The notes beneath the pieces were generated by a model, which saw only the letters and a program-made list of their open reading frames with translations, did not search any database and was not told the DNA's origin. Below are positions 10,401-19,370 of a DNA stretch of 39,981 nt, one piece after another. The DNA comes from a virus. The translations under genes and the position numbers were made by a program. The stretch lies in the IMG/VR virus record IMGVR_UViG_3300042373_002152, positions 1-39,981 of that record, one strand, 5' to 3'. The first letter of the stretch is position 1. Each line of letters starts with the position of its first letter.

Positions 10401-12823
10401 GTGTTATTGCCATATCCAATATAGCGAGTACCTGAGTTTGTATAATTACCTAAACGTATATTGCCGTTAACATCTAAAGCTTCATATGGGTTGGTAGTTC
10501 CAATACCTACGTTGCCATCAGGTTTAATTGCGAATACAATTGCTTCTCCTGATCCTCCTGGGTTTCCTGCTCCTCTCCAGATTGTAAATAGGTTATTATT
10601 TTCAGCTGCTCTAGAAGAAATTGACCAATAAACTCCATTCCACCCTGTTTCATTTGCAGTAGATGTATGTCCAAATAAAATATCTGCAGGGTAGCTAGAT
10701 CCATTAGAATCTAATCTAATATCAGCACGACCATTAATTGCCCAATTTCTACCTAAACGCACACCTAATGCATCTAATGGAGCTGTAGGGCTAGTGGTAC
10801 CAATACCTACATTACCACTAGAACCATTAATATACATTAAATAATTACCGTTAGTATCATCATAGAAACCTAAGTTTCCAGCACCACCTCCATTGCTAGT
10901 ACCTGTTGAAATTAGATACCATGAATGCCCGCCTGTGTCTGTATTTAATATGTTTATACCAGTACCATTTGCACTATTACTTCTTAATATTAATCCTGTA
11001 TTATATTGACCACCTGATATATCTAATTTACCTGCTGGGGTTGATGTGCCAATACCTACGTTACCACTAGCATTATCTATCCAAATATTATAGGTACCTG
11101 TAGTGTTATTATAAAAATATAAATCGTTATCTGTAGCTGTGCCTATATTCCACATTTGGGTACTACCACTATAGAATTGAATAGATCCAGCACCAGCTCC
11201 AGTACTTGTATTTGTAAATTTAAGAAGTGGAGATGTAGACGATAAATGTAATAATGCCGATGGATTAGTAGTACCAATACCTACATTAGTACCATCATCA
11301 TACATCACACTGTTTGTAACAGTGTTTGCATCCTGCCACTTAGTGACATAATTTGCTGTACCCGAACCATCAACTACACCTCCGGCTGTTTCGATAACAT
11401 TACCGGAAGAATCAACTGCTAAGTTGTAGGCAACTGTTCCTGTGTTTGTGCCGGAGCCATATGTGTTAAATCTAAGTGCACCACCATTTGAAATGGTTAA
11501 TCTTGTAGTATCATTAGTGGTTAAATATAAAGCACCATTTTTATAATTAGAAATAGTAAGAGTAGTACCATCATGGTACATATATGCGGAAGGATTACCA
11601 TTTGTACTTAACCCAACTATTGCAGTTGAACTACCATTTACTTGAATTATGCCGCGGCCTGAGCTATTCCAGAGGGATGTATTGGTGCCTACTAATACGT
11701 CTCCACTAGAGTTAATAAACATATTATCTGTAGTGCCACCATTTACTCTAAATGCAATACCTCGACCTGTTGCTGATGCTAGGTATAAACCATCAGAAGT
11801 GCCAGTCTGACCAAATATTCTATTGTATCCATTTGAAGTGCCTCCAAATCCTATAGTAGAATACCCACCATATGTTCCATCATCACCTACAATTGCTTTG
11901 TAGTTACTTCCAAATCTACCTTCGCCTACAACATCTAGTTTATAAGATGGACTAGTAGTACCAATACCTACGTTGCCTGATGTATTTATTACAAATCTAT
12001 ATAATGCAGCCGTGCTATCATAAAATCCTAATGCACCAGCTCCCGGGGATGAGGATGTTCCGGTAGAGAGGAGTCTCCAAGTTCTACCACTTGTACCAGA
12101 TGCTTGTAAGTGTAATCCACTTCCTAAAGCTCCAGTCCCTTGAATTATGGCAACGGTATCATCACTAGATGTATCTGCAATTACATGAAGTTTTGCGCTC
12201 GGACTAGTAGTGCCAATACCTACGTTACCGCCCATATATGACATATTACCAGTAGTCATTAAGGCTAGGTACGAAGTACTAAATTGACCGTTTCCTGCAA
12301 TAATAGTATTATATCCAGTCTCTGAATACATCGCGGCTGACGGAGTTATAGGACTATTACTCCAAGTAGTAATTAATTTTCCTAGTCTTGTTTCTCCATT
12401 TACATCTAGTTTATAAGATGGACTAGTAGTATTAATACCTACATTTCCACCTCCAGTTACTAACCATATACTATCTGATGAATAATGATTTAAAATGGTT
12501 GCACCACCTGTAGAATCTAGAGCTAAATATCCACCAGCATCAGATAATGCTTTTATACTTGAATTGCCAGTAGCTCTACCAACAAGCATTGTTGTTCCTG
12601 AAGCTGCAGAAGCAACTTCTAGTTTAGCTCCTGGGTTAGTAGTGCCAATACCTACATTTGATCCACTATAAACAAATCCACTGTTAGCAGAGATTACTCC
12701 ACTATTATTAAATAATACTTGAGTATTTGAACCTGGCGAGGCAATAGATCCACTGAATGAACCTGTAATACCTCCTGTAACTATAAGTGAACCTGTTATA
12801 CTGGTGGATTGTAACTGAGCCAT
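7427..12823 (-). CDS. Giant GIGTT-repeat tail fibre, 1798 residues, non-S74 C-terminus
   Basis: The N-terminus (MAQLQSTSITGSLIVTGG) is a short TGS-rich segment, followed by NSGVISANSGFVYSGSN. Between about residues 56 and 1670 there are 18 N-V-G-I-G-T-T-x-P type motifs at irregular spacing, each introducing a beta-rich unit that often ends RMRITDGG or similar. Two copies of a longer module (YGSGTNTGTVAYNLAVDSSG...DGSGTANY) interrupt the array. The C-terminal 107 residues (from about 1692) are a different domain: FLIDHPTKEGKKLQYG, LEGPEHSVYVRG, IELPDYWHALVD, ITVNLTAIG. I know this type from fibre tips of marine T4-like phages; I cannot give it a family number. No S74 dyad is present. Role inferred: long adhesive fibre. 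Confidence 0.85.
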   Translation of the reverse strand: MAQLQSTSITGSLIVTGGITGSFSGSIASPGSNTQVLFNNSGVISANSGFVYSGSNVGIGTTNPGAKLEVASAASGTTMLVGRATGNSSIKALSDAGGYLALDSTGGATILNHYSSDSIWLVTGGGNVGINTTSPSYKLDVNGETRLGKLITTWSNSPITPSAAMYSETGYNTIIAGNGQFSTSYLALMTTGNMSYMGGNVGIGTTSPSAKLHVIADTSSDDTVAIIQGTGALGSGLHLQASGTSGRTWRLLSTGTSSSPGAGALGFYDSTAALYRFVINTSGNVGIGTTSPSYKLDVVGEGRFGSNYKAIVGDDGTYGGYSTIGFGGTSNGYNRIFGQTGTSDGLYLASATGRGIAFRVNGGTTDNMFINSSGDVLVGTNTSLWNSSGRGIIQVNGSSTAIVGLSTNGNPSAYMYHDGTTLTISNYKNGALYLTTNDTTRLTISNGGALRFNTYGSGTNTGTVAYNLAVDSSGNVIETAGGVVDGSGTANYVTKWQDANTVTNSVMYDDGTNVGIGTTNPSALLHLSSTSPLLKFTNTSTGAGAGSIQFYSGSTQMWNIGTATDNDLYFYNNTTGTYNIWIDNASGNVGIGTSTPAGKLDISGGQYNTGLILRSNSANGTGINILNTDTGGHSWYLISTGTSNGGGAGNLGFYDDTNGNYLMYINGSSGNVGIGTTSPTAPLDALGVRLGRNWAINGRADIRLDSNGSSYPADILFGHTSTANETGWNGVYWSISSRAAENNNLFTIWRGAGNPGGSGEAIVFAIKPDGNVGIGTTNPYEALDVNGNIRLGNYTNSGTRYIGYGNNTFANQFIAGMSIESTALGGNYSQKLNFVTHYYGVSVGVRMTIDESGKVGIGTTNPAYQLDVNGTSGFRNEMYVIGYSTYWYNGTTYFQATNSSNVGILKMTNNVSAISLQPDGGNVGIGTTSPGQKLQVNGNIALGSTANGYLEAGSKYIGTSYSSPGTDGYNGLQIESVNAPAPYNGNYSQNIHFYTHHYGTGTGGTPRMTIQYDGNVGIGTTNPGSKLYIEGGSANWNTTNPGTTVGTIHLDPGTTSDNYGNAITFGASDAGGGANAHAGIYIRSDGAYGTKMYFGTTDSYSVGSYMRMIIDESGNVGIGITNPSEKLAVNGNIETVEPYGKIGFNVGDAYGDYPHYGLGKSSGSNPVNLAGYYGLTFGTQGSERMRIVDGGNVGIGTTNPGAKLDIVGTNSTLALSFGNTVPNNPLFINTYGGWSGIGMDQTTAGLRLVGDYSSGTNPLVDIGYYSSATVGHANWVNRFRVLNNGNVGIGTTSPSHVLDISSATARIFSSDSSYTAWFIANTGTGAAGTYYDAINGDFSGGDYAFIGQSNSGYMEYSIGTSSPNPYHYFANNVGIGTTNPGARLTVQTTTSTSADSLRITDGTGVINIGHWDAVTNRFELSGKPTYFVQYGSGNYMSFGTNGSERMRITDGGEVGIGTTTMYGKLSVSSGNFDGVRIDTNSAYNAISIGGTGAFSIDAPGIGGGRFIVTNGGNVGVGINSPSYKFHVYDTAASNARILVQGTSNYALFQAQNSGGVFYIGIDNSSGGGFGYGNYSRVLYSEGAYPLVITTNSAARMTISSAGALRLHAYGSGTNTGTVAYNLAVDSSGNVIETAGGVVDGSGTANYIPKWQDANTLTNSVIYETSSNIGIGTTNPGAKLEVVGTFRATTKSFLIDHPTKEGKKLQYGVLEGPEHSVYVRGKLTNTSRIELPDYWHALVDENSITVNLTAIGRKQELWVEEITDTYITVGSEAGIINCFYTVFAERKDVEKLVTEFDKE
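7842..8020 (-). repeat. Long fibre super-repeat, copy near C-terminus of the 1798-residue fibre
   Basis: About 60 codons encoding YGSGTNTGTVAYNLAVDSSG, NVIETAGGVVDGSGTANYIP and KWQDANTLTNSVIY. The match to the copy at 11306-11482 is clear at the DNA level, including long exact stretches. Confidence 0.75.
11306..11482 (-). repeat. Long fibre super-repeat, central copy of the 1798-residue fibre
   Basis: Encodes the same module with KWQDANTVTNSVMYDDG at its end, directly followed by a GIGTTNP motif. It splits the fibre into two arrays of GIGTT units. Confidence 0.75.
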
Positions 12824-12831
12824 GTTTTATT

Positions 12832-12839
12832 ATAAATAT
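12832..12839 (-). promoter_or_regulatory. ATATTTAT late-promoter-like element
   Basis: Gene-sense ATATTTATAATAAAAC leads into the ATG at 12823, with 8 bases between element and start. It occupies the whole 18-base gap between the two largest fibre genes. Confidence 0.4.
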
Positions 12840-12841
12840 TT

Positions 12842-15800
12842 TTACTTATTAAGTAATTTGTTAATTTGTGCTTGTTGTTGATCAACTATTTCTTTTAATT
12901 CTTTTATTGATTGGATCAATACTGTAGTTAATTTGGAGTATTCGATACCTTCAATTTCTCCATCCTCTGTTTTGGAAACAAATTCGGGATATATTTTTTC
13001 AACCTCATCGGCGATCAAACCGATATTCGTTTTGGTTTGCGGTTTATCTAGCCAATCAAACGTAACTGGTTCAAGTTGTGTTACTTTAGAAAGTTGAGGT
13101 TCTAAAGGTTGTATATTTGTTTTGTATTTAAGTGCTGAGGTTTCAATTAGGGTTGTAACGCGGGCGGTTCCGTTTACGTCTAGGAGGTAGGATGGGGTAA
13201 CTGTTCCAATACCTACGTTACCATCATATCGGATAACCATTCGGGTTGCTGTACCATCTGTCCAGAATTGGATTCCTTTATTGGTTGCAGCTGCTATATA
13301 TAAACCATCGATTGAACCATCATATCCAAATATTCTATTGGATCCATTTGAAATTCCACCGAAACCTACAACACCATATCCAGAATATGAACCATCGGTT
13401 CCAATTATAACTTTTGCACCAGTACCAAATCTACCTTCACTTACAACATCTAGTTTATATCCTGGGTTGGTAGTGCCAATACCTACGTTACCATTAGTAG
13501 CAATAAACATTGCATTGGCACTGTTGTTTGGATGAAATGCAATTGCACCATTACTGTTGTAAATGTTTAAAGCTAAAGCACCACCCCATGAACTGTATCC
13601 AGTTCCTGCCTTAAATATAGAACCATCACCACTATCTACAGATAAAATTAATTGGCTATAATTAGTGTTTCCACTGTCTCCAATTATAACTTCTGTTGTG
13701 GTACTAGAAGAATTAATGAAACTAGCAACTGTAGAGGCACTTCCACCATCTACCTGAAGTTTATAGGCTGGTCCTATTAATCCAATACCTACATTACCTG
13801 TAGGAGTAATAGTAAGTCTATCTGTTTCGTCTGTTTGTAGGGTAAGGTTTCTAACACCACTGTTATGTCCAAAATACATAGCAGTTGCATTCAAAGCTAC
13901 ATATCCTTGGTAACCATTACCTAAAATTTCAAGTTGACCATTGCCACTTGAGTCTGGTGAAATGTTTCCGCTATTTCCTACTATTGCATTTCCTACAACA
14001 TGTAATTTGTCTAGTGGGTTTGTAGTACCTATACCAATATTGGTACTAGATTCATACATGCTACTAGTAGTGATAGTGTTTGAATCAACCCATCTTGTAA
14101 TATAGTTTGCAGTACCTGTACCATCTACTGTACCTGTACCTGCTGTGGTTTCAATTACATTACCTGAAGTATCTACTCCTAAAGTATATGCTAATGTACC
14201 TGTGTTTGTGCCTGAACCATATGCTGCTAATTTAAGAGCACCACCTGAAGTGATGCGCATTTTTTCAGTAGATGCAGCACCACCAGCAGTGTAAAATCTT
14301 AAATCAGAATAGTCTACACCAGGTCCACTATATGAACGTATTTCACCACCATAATCAATATATGAATTACTACCTGCTGTAGAATACATTGCTATTCTAC
14401 CATATAATATACCCGAACCACCACTTGAGTTTGCAATTCCTAATACAGCTCCACTTGTAGAAACGATTTCTGTAAGTCTATTCGGACTAGTTGTGCCAAT
14501 ACCTACGTTACCAGCATTTGTAATATTAAATATTCTAGTAAATCCTCCACCATTACCGATTGAGAAAGTACTTGTATTGTCATTAAATATACCTTGCTTC
14601 CATACCTGTGTTCCGGAATGATCAAAATATAGATAACCCGTACTAGAGTTTACTGTTTGGAAAATATATTCAGTTCCTAGTAAGTATGCATCGCCATTTA
14701 CTTGTAATTTAGCACCAGGGTTAGTAGTGCCAATACCTACGTTTCCGGTGGAGGTGATGGTCATATTTACATTCCCACCATTAGCAATAGAAACTATACT
14801 TGAAGCTATTTGTATAAAATTATTTCCAGTTTCAGCATCAAAGTCTACAACCCCTCCCGTTGAGTTTAGTCTTGTGGCTCTTGCTGTACCATTTACCTGT
14901 AGTGCTGTAGCAGGGCTTGTTGTTCCAATACCTACGTTACCACCTCCAGTAATACGCATGCGTTCAGTAGGAGTAAAAGCATCTCCTGCGGTTTTAGAAG
15001 CAGCATTATCAGCAAAGAATTTAAGTACTCCATTTAATCCACCACCAGTACCACTAACAGAGATACCAGCGGCACCATAAGTAGCTGTTATAGATGTTTT
15101 ATATCCACTTGAACCGGAAACACCATAGAAATTAGACGATAACCATAAATCACCACTGCTATATTCACTGAATATATTACTGTAATCTTCCCATGTTATT
15201 CTTTGTCCTTGTGAAGCTGCACCTAAACTTAATCTAGCACTTGGACTTGTAGTTCCAATACCAATATTTCCACTATTTTCATAAATGCTACTAGTTGTAA
15301 TAGTATCTGTATCAGACCATCTTGTAATATAATTTGCTGTACCAGAACCATCTACTGGTCCTGCACCAATTGGAATTTCTATTACATTTCCGGAACTATC
15401 TACTGCTAGTTTTTGAGTAGCAGTGCCTGTGAATGTACCTGAACCGTATGCGTTGAATTGGATTGATCCATTAGAAGCAATACGCATTCTTTCAGCATTA
15501 TTGGTAGCAAAACGCATGTATCCATTTCGTGGATTCCACATTTCCCAATCTGTAGTATTTGCTGTAGATACATTTCCAAAATATAATGTATCTGTTCCAC
15601 CTTGTCTAAAGGTAATACCTCCAAGTGGGTTTCCAGAAGTACCAGCACCATCAATAGTTAAACGATATACAGATGTTGGACTAGAAGTGCCAATACCTAC
15701 AGTACCAATACTGGTGATGCGCATACGTTCAGTAAATCCTGCTTGTGTACCTGGATTTGTTGATGTACCAATTACTAATGGTGAGTTAGAATCATAACTA

Positions 15801-18800
15801 ATTGAAGTTTGTGAATCTGATTCAACGTTTATATTAAACTGTTTAGAGTTTGAAGCGTTAGTTCTAGTTATTGTAAATTGAGTATTTCCGTCACTAGCTA
15901 TGTTTAGGGATGCTGATGGACTAGTAGTTCCAATACCTACGTTGCCAGCGTTAGTGATGCGTACTTGTTCTGTATAGCTACTACCACCATTTCTTTGACC
16001 AATAACAAAATCACCACCAACTGAGGCTGTACTGTTATCAAATCCAATATACCCAATAGCATTACTTCCATTTAAAGAAACAAATCTTAAACTTGAAAAT
16101 CCTCCAGTTCCTGTATTTTGAATTAAAAGATTTGCTCCTCCATCAGGTTGAATTAATGAAACTGAAGATGCAACATAAGAGGTTGTATTATTTTCAGCGA
16201 TATGTAATTTTTGTGATGGAGATGTAGTACCAATACCTACGTTACCCCCAATGGGGTTTAATAATAAATTATAGACAGTTGTACTATTTATATTTCTTGA
16301 TTGAATGTAACCTAATGATGTAGAATCAACTCCAATATCTACTATGGCATCTCCGCTTGAAAGATTAGATGCTACTATTGCACCTGATGGAATTGAACTA
16401 TTATATGTGGATACATTATTACTTTGGAGTCTTGATACTGGGGATGTTGTGCCTATGCCTACACGGCCTCCATTACTTCCAGTAATGAACATTACGTTAG
16501 ATATGTTATTAGGATGGAATGCAATTGAACCATTGCTATTGTAAATATTCAATGATGCATTACCACCAAATGAATTACTACCTGTACCATTCTTAAACAT
16601 CTGACCAGTTCCACTGTCAGAGTATAAAGCTAATCCTGAATAGTTAGCATCAGTTGAATTACCTATACTAATAAAAGTTTGGGTAGTTGTATTTGTAAAG
16701 CTAGCTACAAATGTTGTATTACCTTCTTTTACATCTAAAAGATATCCTGGGGAGGAAGTACCAATACCTACTCGACCTGCACTTGTTATATCTAATGCTC
16801 TTGTTCCTGCTCCACTACCAACATTGAATGTATGTGATAAGGCATAATAAGATTGAGCCATATAAGCCGACGTACTTCTATTATAGGCCTGTAGTAATAC
16901 TCCACTACCTATACCACCTATAGGATCAACTTCAAACCCACTTGTACCAGCATTGCTTACAACCAATTTAGTAGCTGGGTTAGTAGTACCAATACCTACG
17001 TTACCGCCTTGTTGAACTGTAACTCTAGCAGTTCCACCAGTTTCACTAATGTAGAATGTACCGTCAGTTGCTGTACCTAAGTACATATAATTACTTTGAG
17101 CTGCTGTTTGTGCTAATCCTATACTGTAATTATCTCCGCTAAAGAAGTATGATCTACCTGAGCTTACTTGGAGTTTTGCTAAAGGATTAGTAGTGCCAAT
17201 ACCTACGTTGCCAGATGTATCGATACTCATACGAGCACTTGTTCCGTTAGTTCCAAAACGTAGTGCATTTCCTCCTGAAGAGAAAATCATTCCGTACCCA
17301 GTATCCCAAGTTAATCCTCCGTATGCTGTATTATAATTTCCCCAGTATGCAATTGAACTTGCATCAGTCCATAAAGCATTAGAAGCAAATGTTCCGTTAA
17401 CCTGTAACTTAGTTGCCGGACTAGTAGTACCAATACCAATATTAGTACCATCATCATACATTACACTATTTTCTAGTGCACTTGAACCATTGAATCTAGG
17501 TATATAATTGTCTGTACCTGCAATTGATGGAGTATATGATGCAGTTAAAGCATATGATGCTGTTGTGGCAGTACTTGCATTACCAACTAAATTAGCTGTT
17601 AATGTAGATTGGTTTTCCCATTTAAGTGATGAACTATTATATACTAAAGGTTGACCGTTTGTTGGACTTGTAATGGATACATCTGATAATCCTGCTAAAG
17701 TAGTGGTTATTATTGATCCACCACCACCAGAACCACCTACTTGTCTAAATAGACCTCCAGGGTAAATTGTAAATGTATTTGGACTAGTAAATACTCCGTT
17801 TTGATTTATAATAATAGCGCCAAGATAAATTGCATTGGCTGCAGTGTTAGGAGCTTCTGTAAATGATTCAAATGCTAGATTTGCTAATGCTTCTGCTTCT
17901 GTTGGATAAATAGAATTACCATAATAAACTACAATTGCCTTTGTAACCGAGTTAGGGAAGTAAAATACTCGTTGAATTGACCAATTACCAGCACCAACGG
18001 ATGATAATGTACCATTATTAGAGTATTGACTTGGATCAATTGTTGTATATCCCGCACCCGCATTTGTTAAATAGACCCAACTAGATCCAGATTGATAATA
18101 TCTAAATATTTTAGAGATATTAGTTCCTGTATCTATTGTATATGAGGGATCATTTGGATCTAAAGTATAATTAGCTCCTGGTGCATATGCGGTACCACTT
18201 CCTACTATCAAACTTCCTGTACTAGATCCACTAGGTGCTAAAGTATATCCTGATAGTTTTAGGGGTCCAAATGCTCTGTTAAATACATTTTGGGATTGCT
18301 CAAAACCATACGCTACAGAAGGTTGGGTTTTGACACCATTAATTGTAGATTGGTTTTGAAATAATACATTACCTACATTAATTATACTATTAAATTGACC
18401 ATTGTTGAATGGTGTTCCTTGAGCGTAAATGTTATTTGTTGAATCAATACCAATAAAAGCTTGTTGATATGATGCTGTAAGAGGTGCTATACTAGCAGAT
18501 AAGTTTGGCCATTCTAAAAATTGTATTGTTGGGTAAGGATCATCTCCAATAGATGCATTCAAATCTACAATTATACCACTACCACTTCCTATTTGATATA
18601 TAGTAGATGATTGGGTCGTAATTAATCCACCATGTAATAAACCTGTATATAAATTACCTTCTATCCAACGTAAACGAGTTGTATTAGTATATCCTGATCC
18701 GTTTTGGCTAAAGTATAAGTCATTTGTTGAGCCAGAAACATAAATATAAGATGCTGAAATTGAGTTATCAAGGTTGGTTGATACGGGGTCAAATCTATGG

Positions 18801-19042
18801 TAGCCACTTTGTCTAATGTCTCCATAAATTTGAACAGATGCTGTAGGAGAACCTGGGGATACAGATCCTGAAATTGTTATACTTCCTGATAGTAATGTGT
18901 TACCAAATAAAGTATTATTTCCTATTTGAGTAGTAGAACCAGTTACATTGAATGAACCTGTTACGGTTAAACCACTAGTTACATTTAAAGAATTCAGGGC
19001 AGCATCCGAGCCCGATACTATGACTTTTTTCCAGTTTGGCAT
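12842..19042 (-). CDS. Giant GIGTT-repeat tail fibre with S74 intramolecular chaperone, 2066 residues
   Basis: The N-terminus MPNWKKVIVSGSDA is nearly the same as that of the 330-residue fibre gene upstream and probably attaches to the same partner. Residues up to about 430 are unique beta-rich sequence ending in a Gly-Ser run and a LSDVSITSPTNGQPL motif. About 16 GIGTT-type repeats fill residues 530-1945, with two long super-repeats. The last 98 residues are a peptidase S74 chaperone: SALKYKTNIQPLEP gives the Ser1969 / Lys1974 dyad, followed by VTFDWLDKP, NIGLIADEVEKIYPEFV, IEYSKLTTVLIQSIKEL and a final coiled coil. In this family the domain trimerises the fibre and then cuts itself off before the Ser. 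Cleavage would leave about 1968 residues. Confidence 0.9.
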   Translation of the reverse strand: MPNWKKVIVSGSDAALNSLNVTSGLTVTGSFNVTGSTTQIGNNTLFGNTLLSGSITISGSVSPGSPTASVQIYGDIRQSGYHRFDPVSTNLDNSISASYIYVSGSTNDLYFSQNGSGYTNTTRLRWIEGNLYTGLLHGGLITTQSSTIYQIGSGSGIIVDLNASIGDDPYPTIQFLEWPNLSASIAPLTASYQQAFIGIDSTNNIYAQGTPFNNGQFNSIINVGNVLFQNQSTINGVKTQPSVAYGFEQSQNVFNRAFGPLKLSGYTLAPSGSSTGSLIVGSGTAYAPGANYTLDPNDPSYTIDTGTNISKIFRYYQSGSSWVYLTNAGAGYTTIDPSQYSNNGTLSSVGAGNWSIQRVFYFPNSVTKAIVVYYGNSIYPTEAEALANLAFESFTEAPNTAANAIYLGAIIINQNGVFTSPNTFTIYPGGLFRQVGGSGGGGSIITTTLAGLSDVSITSPTNGQPLVYNSSSLKWENQSTLTANLVGNASTATTASYALTASYTPSIAGTDNYIPRFNGSSALENSVMYDDGTNIGIGTTSPATKLQVNGTFASNALWTDASSIAYWGNYNTAYGGLTWDTGYGMIFSSGGNALRFGTNGTSARMSIDTSGNVGIGTTNPLAKLQVSSGRSYFFSGDNYSIGLAQTAAQSNYMYLGTATDGTFYISETGGTARVTVQQGGNVGIGTTNPATKLVVSNAGTSGFEVDPIGGIGSGVLLQAYNRSTSAYMAQSYYALSHTFNVGSGAGTRALDITSAGRVGIGTSSPGYLLDVKEGNTTFVASFTNTTTQTFISIGNSTDANYSGLALYSDSGTGQMFKNGTGSNSFGGNASLNIYNSNGSIAFHPNNISNVMFITGSNGGRVGIGTTSPVSRLQSNNVSTYNSSIPSGAIVASNLSSGDAIVDIGVDSTSLGYIQSRNINSTTVYNLLLNPIGGNVGIGTTSPSQKLHIAENNTTSYVASSVSLIQPDGGANLLIQNTGTGGFSSLRFVSLNGSNAIGYIGFDNSTASVGGDFVIGQRNGGSSYTEQVRITNAGNVGIGTTSPSASLNIASDGNTQFTITRTNASNSKQFNINVESDSQTSISYDSNSPLVIGTSTNPGTQAGFTERMRITSIGTVGIGTSSPTSVYRLTIDGAGTSGNPLGGITFRQGGTDTLYFGNVSTANTTDWEMWNPRNGYMRFATNNAERMRIASNGSIQFNAYGSGTFTGTATQKLAVDSSGNVIEIPIGAGPVDGSGTANYITRWSDTDTITTSSIYENSGNIGIGTTSPSARLSLGAASQGQRITWEDYSNIFSEYSSGDLWLSSNFYGVSGSSGYKTSITATYGAAGISVSGTGGGLNGVLKFFADNAASKTAGDAFTPTERMRITGGGNVGIGTTSPATALQVNGTARATRLNSTGGVVDFDAETGNNFIQIASSIVSIANGGNVNMTITSTGNVGIGTTNPGAKLQVNGDAYLLGTEYIFQTVNSSTGYLYFDHSGTQVWKQGIFNDNTSTFSIGNGGGFTRIFNITNAGNVGIGTTSPNRLTEIVSTSGAVLGIANSSGGSGILYGRIAMYSTAGSNSYIDYGGEIRSYSGPGVDYSDLRFYTAGGAASTEKMRITSGGALKLAAYGSGTNTGTLAYTLGVDTSGNVIETTAGTGTVDGTGTANYITRWVDSNTITTSSMYESSTNIGIGTTNPLDKLHVVGNAIVGNSGNISPDSSGNGQLEILGNGYQGYVALNATAMYFGHNSGVRNLTLQTDETDRLTITPTGNVGIGLIGPAYKLQVDGGSASTVASFINSSSTTTEVIIGDSGNTNYSQLILSVDSGDGSIFKAGTGYSSWGGALALNIYNSNGAIAFHPNNSANAMFIATNGNVGIGTTNPGYKLDVVSEGRFGTGAKVIIGTDGSYSGYGVVGFGGISNGSNRIFGYDGSIDGLYIAAATNKGIQFWTDGTATRMVIRYDGNVGIGTVTPSYLLDVNGTARVTTLIETSALKYKTNIQPLEPQLSKVTQLEPVTFDWLDKPQTKTNIGLIADEVEKIYPEFVSKTEDGEIEGIEYSKLTTVLIQSIKELKEIVDQQQAQINKLLNK
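14053..14242 (-). repeat. Long fibre super-repeat, second copy in the 2066-residue fibre
   Basis: Encodes YGSGTNTGTLAYTLGVDTSG followed by DGTGTANYITRWVDSNTITT. It is more diverged from the 1798-residue fibre copies than those are from each other. Confidence 0.7.
15281..15460 (-). repeat. Long fibre super-repeat, first copy in the 2066-residue fibre
   Basis: Encodes YGSGTFTGTATQKLAVDSSG, then DGSGTANYITRWSDTDTITT, immediately before a NIGIGTTSP motif. Together with the later copy it divides this fibre into three arrays. Confidence 0.7.
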
Positions 19043-19049
19043 TTAATAA

Positions 19050-19120
19050 GTTTATTACGGTTGGTTACACCGAATATGCGGTGCCCACTTCTCTTACGAG
19101 CCTATAATACGGTAATAAAT
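19050..19120 (-). other. Structured intergenic element (nested stems)
   Basis: The 81-base gap upstream of the S74 fibre gene can fold into nested stems. The outer stem pairs TTTATTAC (19051-19058) with GTAATAAA (19112-19119), 8 perfect pairs, extended by two more after one mismatch. Inside is a 5-pair hairpin CACCG (19068-19072) / CGGTG (19079-19083) with a 6-base loop, and a weak CTC/GAG hairpin at 19091-19100. It is less AT-rich than its surroundings. There is no T-tract, so it is not a classical terminator. It could be a leader RNA structure or a remnant of recombination; function unknown. Confidence 0.45.
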
Positions 19121-19122
19121 AT
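19115..19122 (-). promoter_or_regulatory. ATATTTAT late-promoter-like element
   Basis: It lies 72 bases before the S74 fibre ATG, the longest spacing of the set, and overlaps the outer stem of the structured element. A transcript from here would carry that structure in its leader. Confidence 0.4.
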
Positions 19123-19123
19123 A

Positions 19124-19363
19124 TTATTGCTTTTTCCTAGTGGATGTTTTTTCCTCTTCGTGTTGGACTATTTGTTGAAGACCCAACATTTTTGATTCTT
19201 CTTCAGCTTTAAGCATTCTTGTAATTTCTTCTAGTTCATGCTCTAGTTTTAATTGGATAGAGGCGCAAAATTTAGCATCACGTCCTTGAATTGGAACGGT
19301 TTCAAGTGCTTGTCTAAGAAAATTTAATTCCGCATGGGAAAAGTCAACGGCAAATATATTCAT
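19124..19363 (-). CDS. Small helical protein, 79 residues, unknown function
   Basis: The name is not recognised. The sequence is mostly alpha-helical in appearance: SHAELNFLRQALETVPIQGR, then a helix KFCASIQLKLEHELEEIT, then a charged tail EEEKTSTRKKQ. The pattern of a leucine-rich helix, an IxGxDA turn and a helix with K-L-x-x-E-L is shared with the adjacent 64-residue protein, suggesting paralogy. The ATG at 19363 lies 7 bases after the upstream stop. It has no transmembrane segment. Position between fibre genes suggests a virion or assembly role, but nothing in the sequence proves it. Confidence 0.65.
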   Translation of the reverse strand: MNIFAVDFSHAELNFLRQALETVPIQGRDAKFCASIQLKLEHELEEITRMLKAEEESKMLGLQQIVQHEEEKTSTRKKQ

Positions 19364-19370
19364 AACTTAT

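Noticed and set aside
19043-19123. A tRNA gene in the structured gap
   Set aside because: The stems do not form a cloverleaf: there is no TTC-type arm, no 7-base anticodon loop in the right place and no acceptor end.
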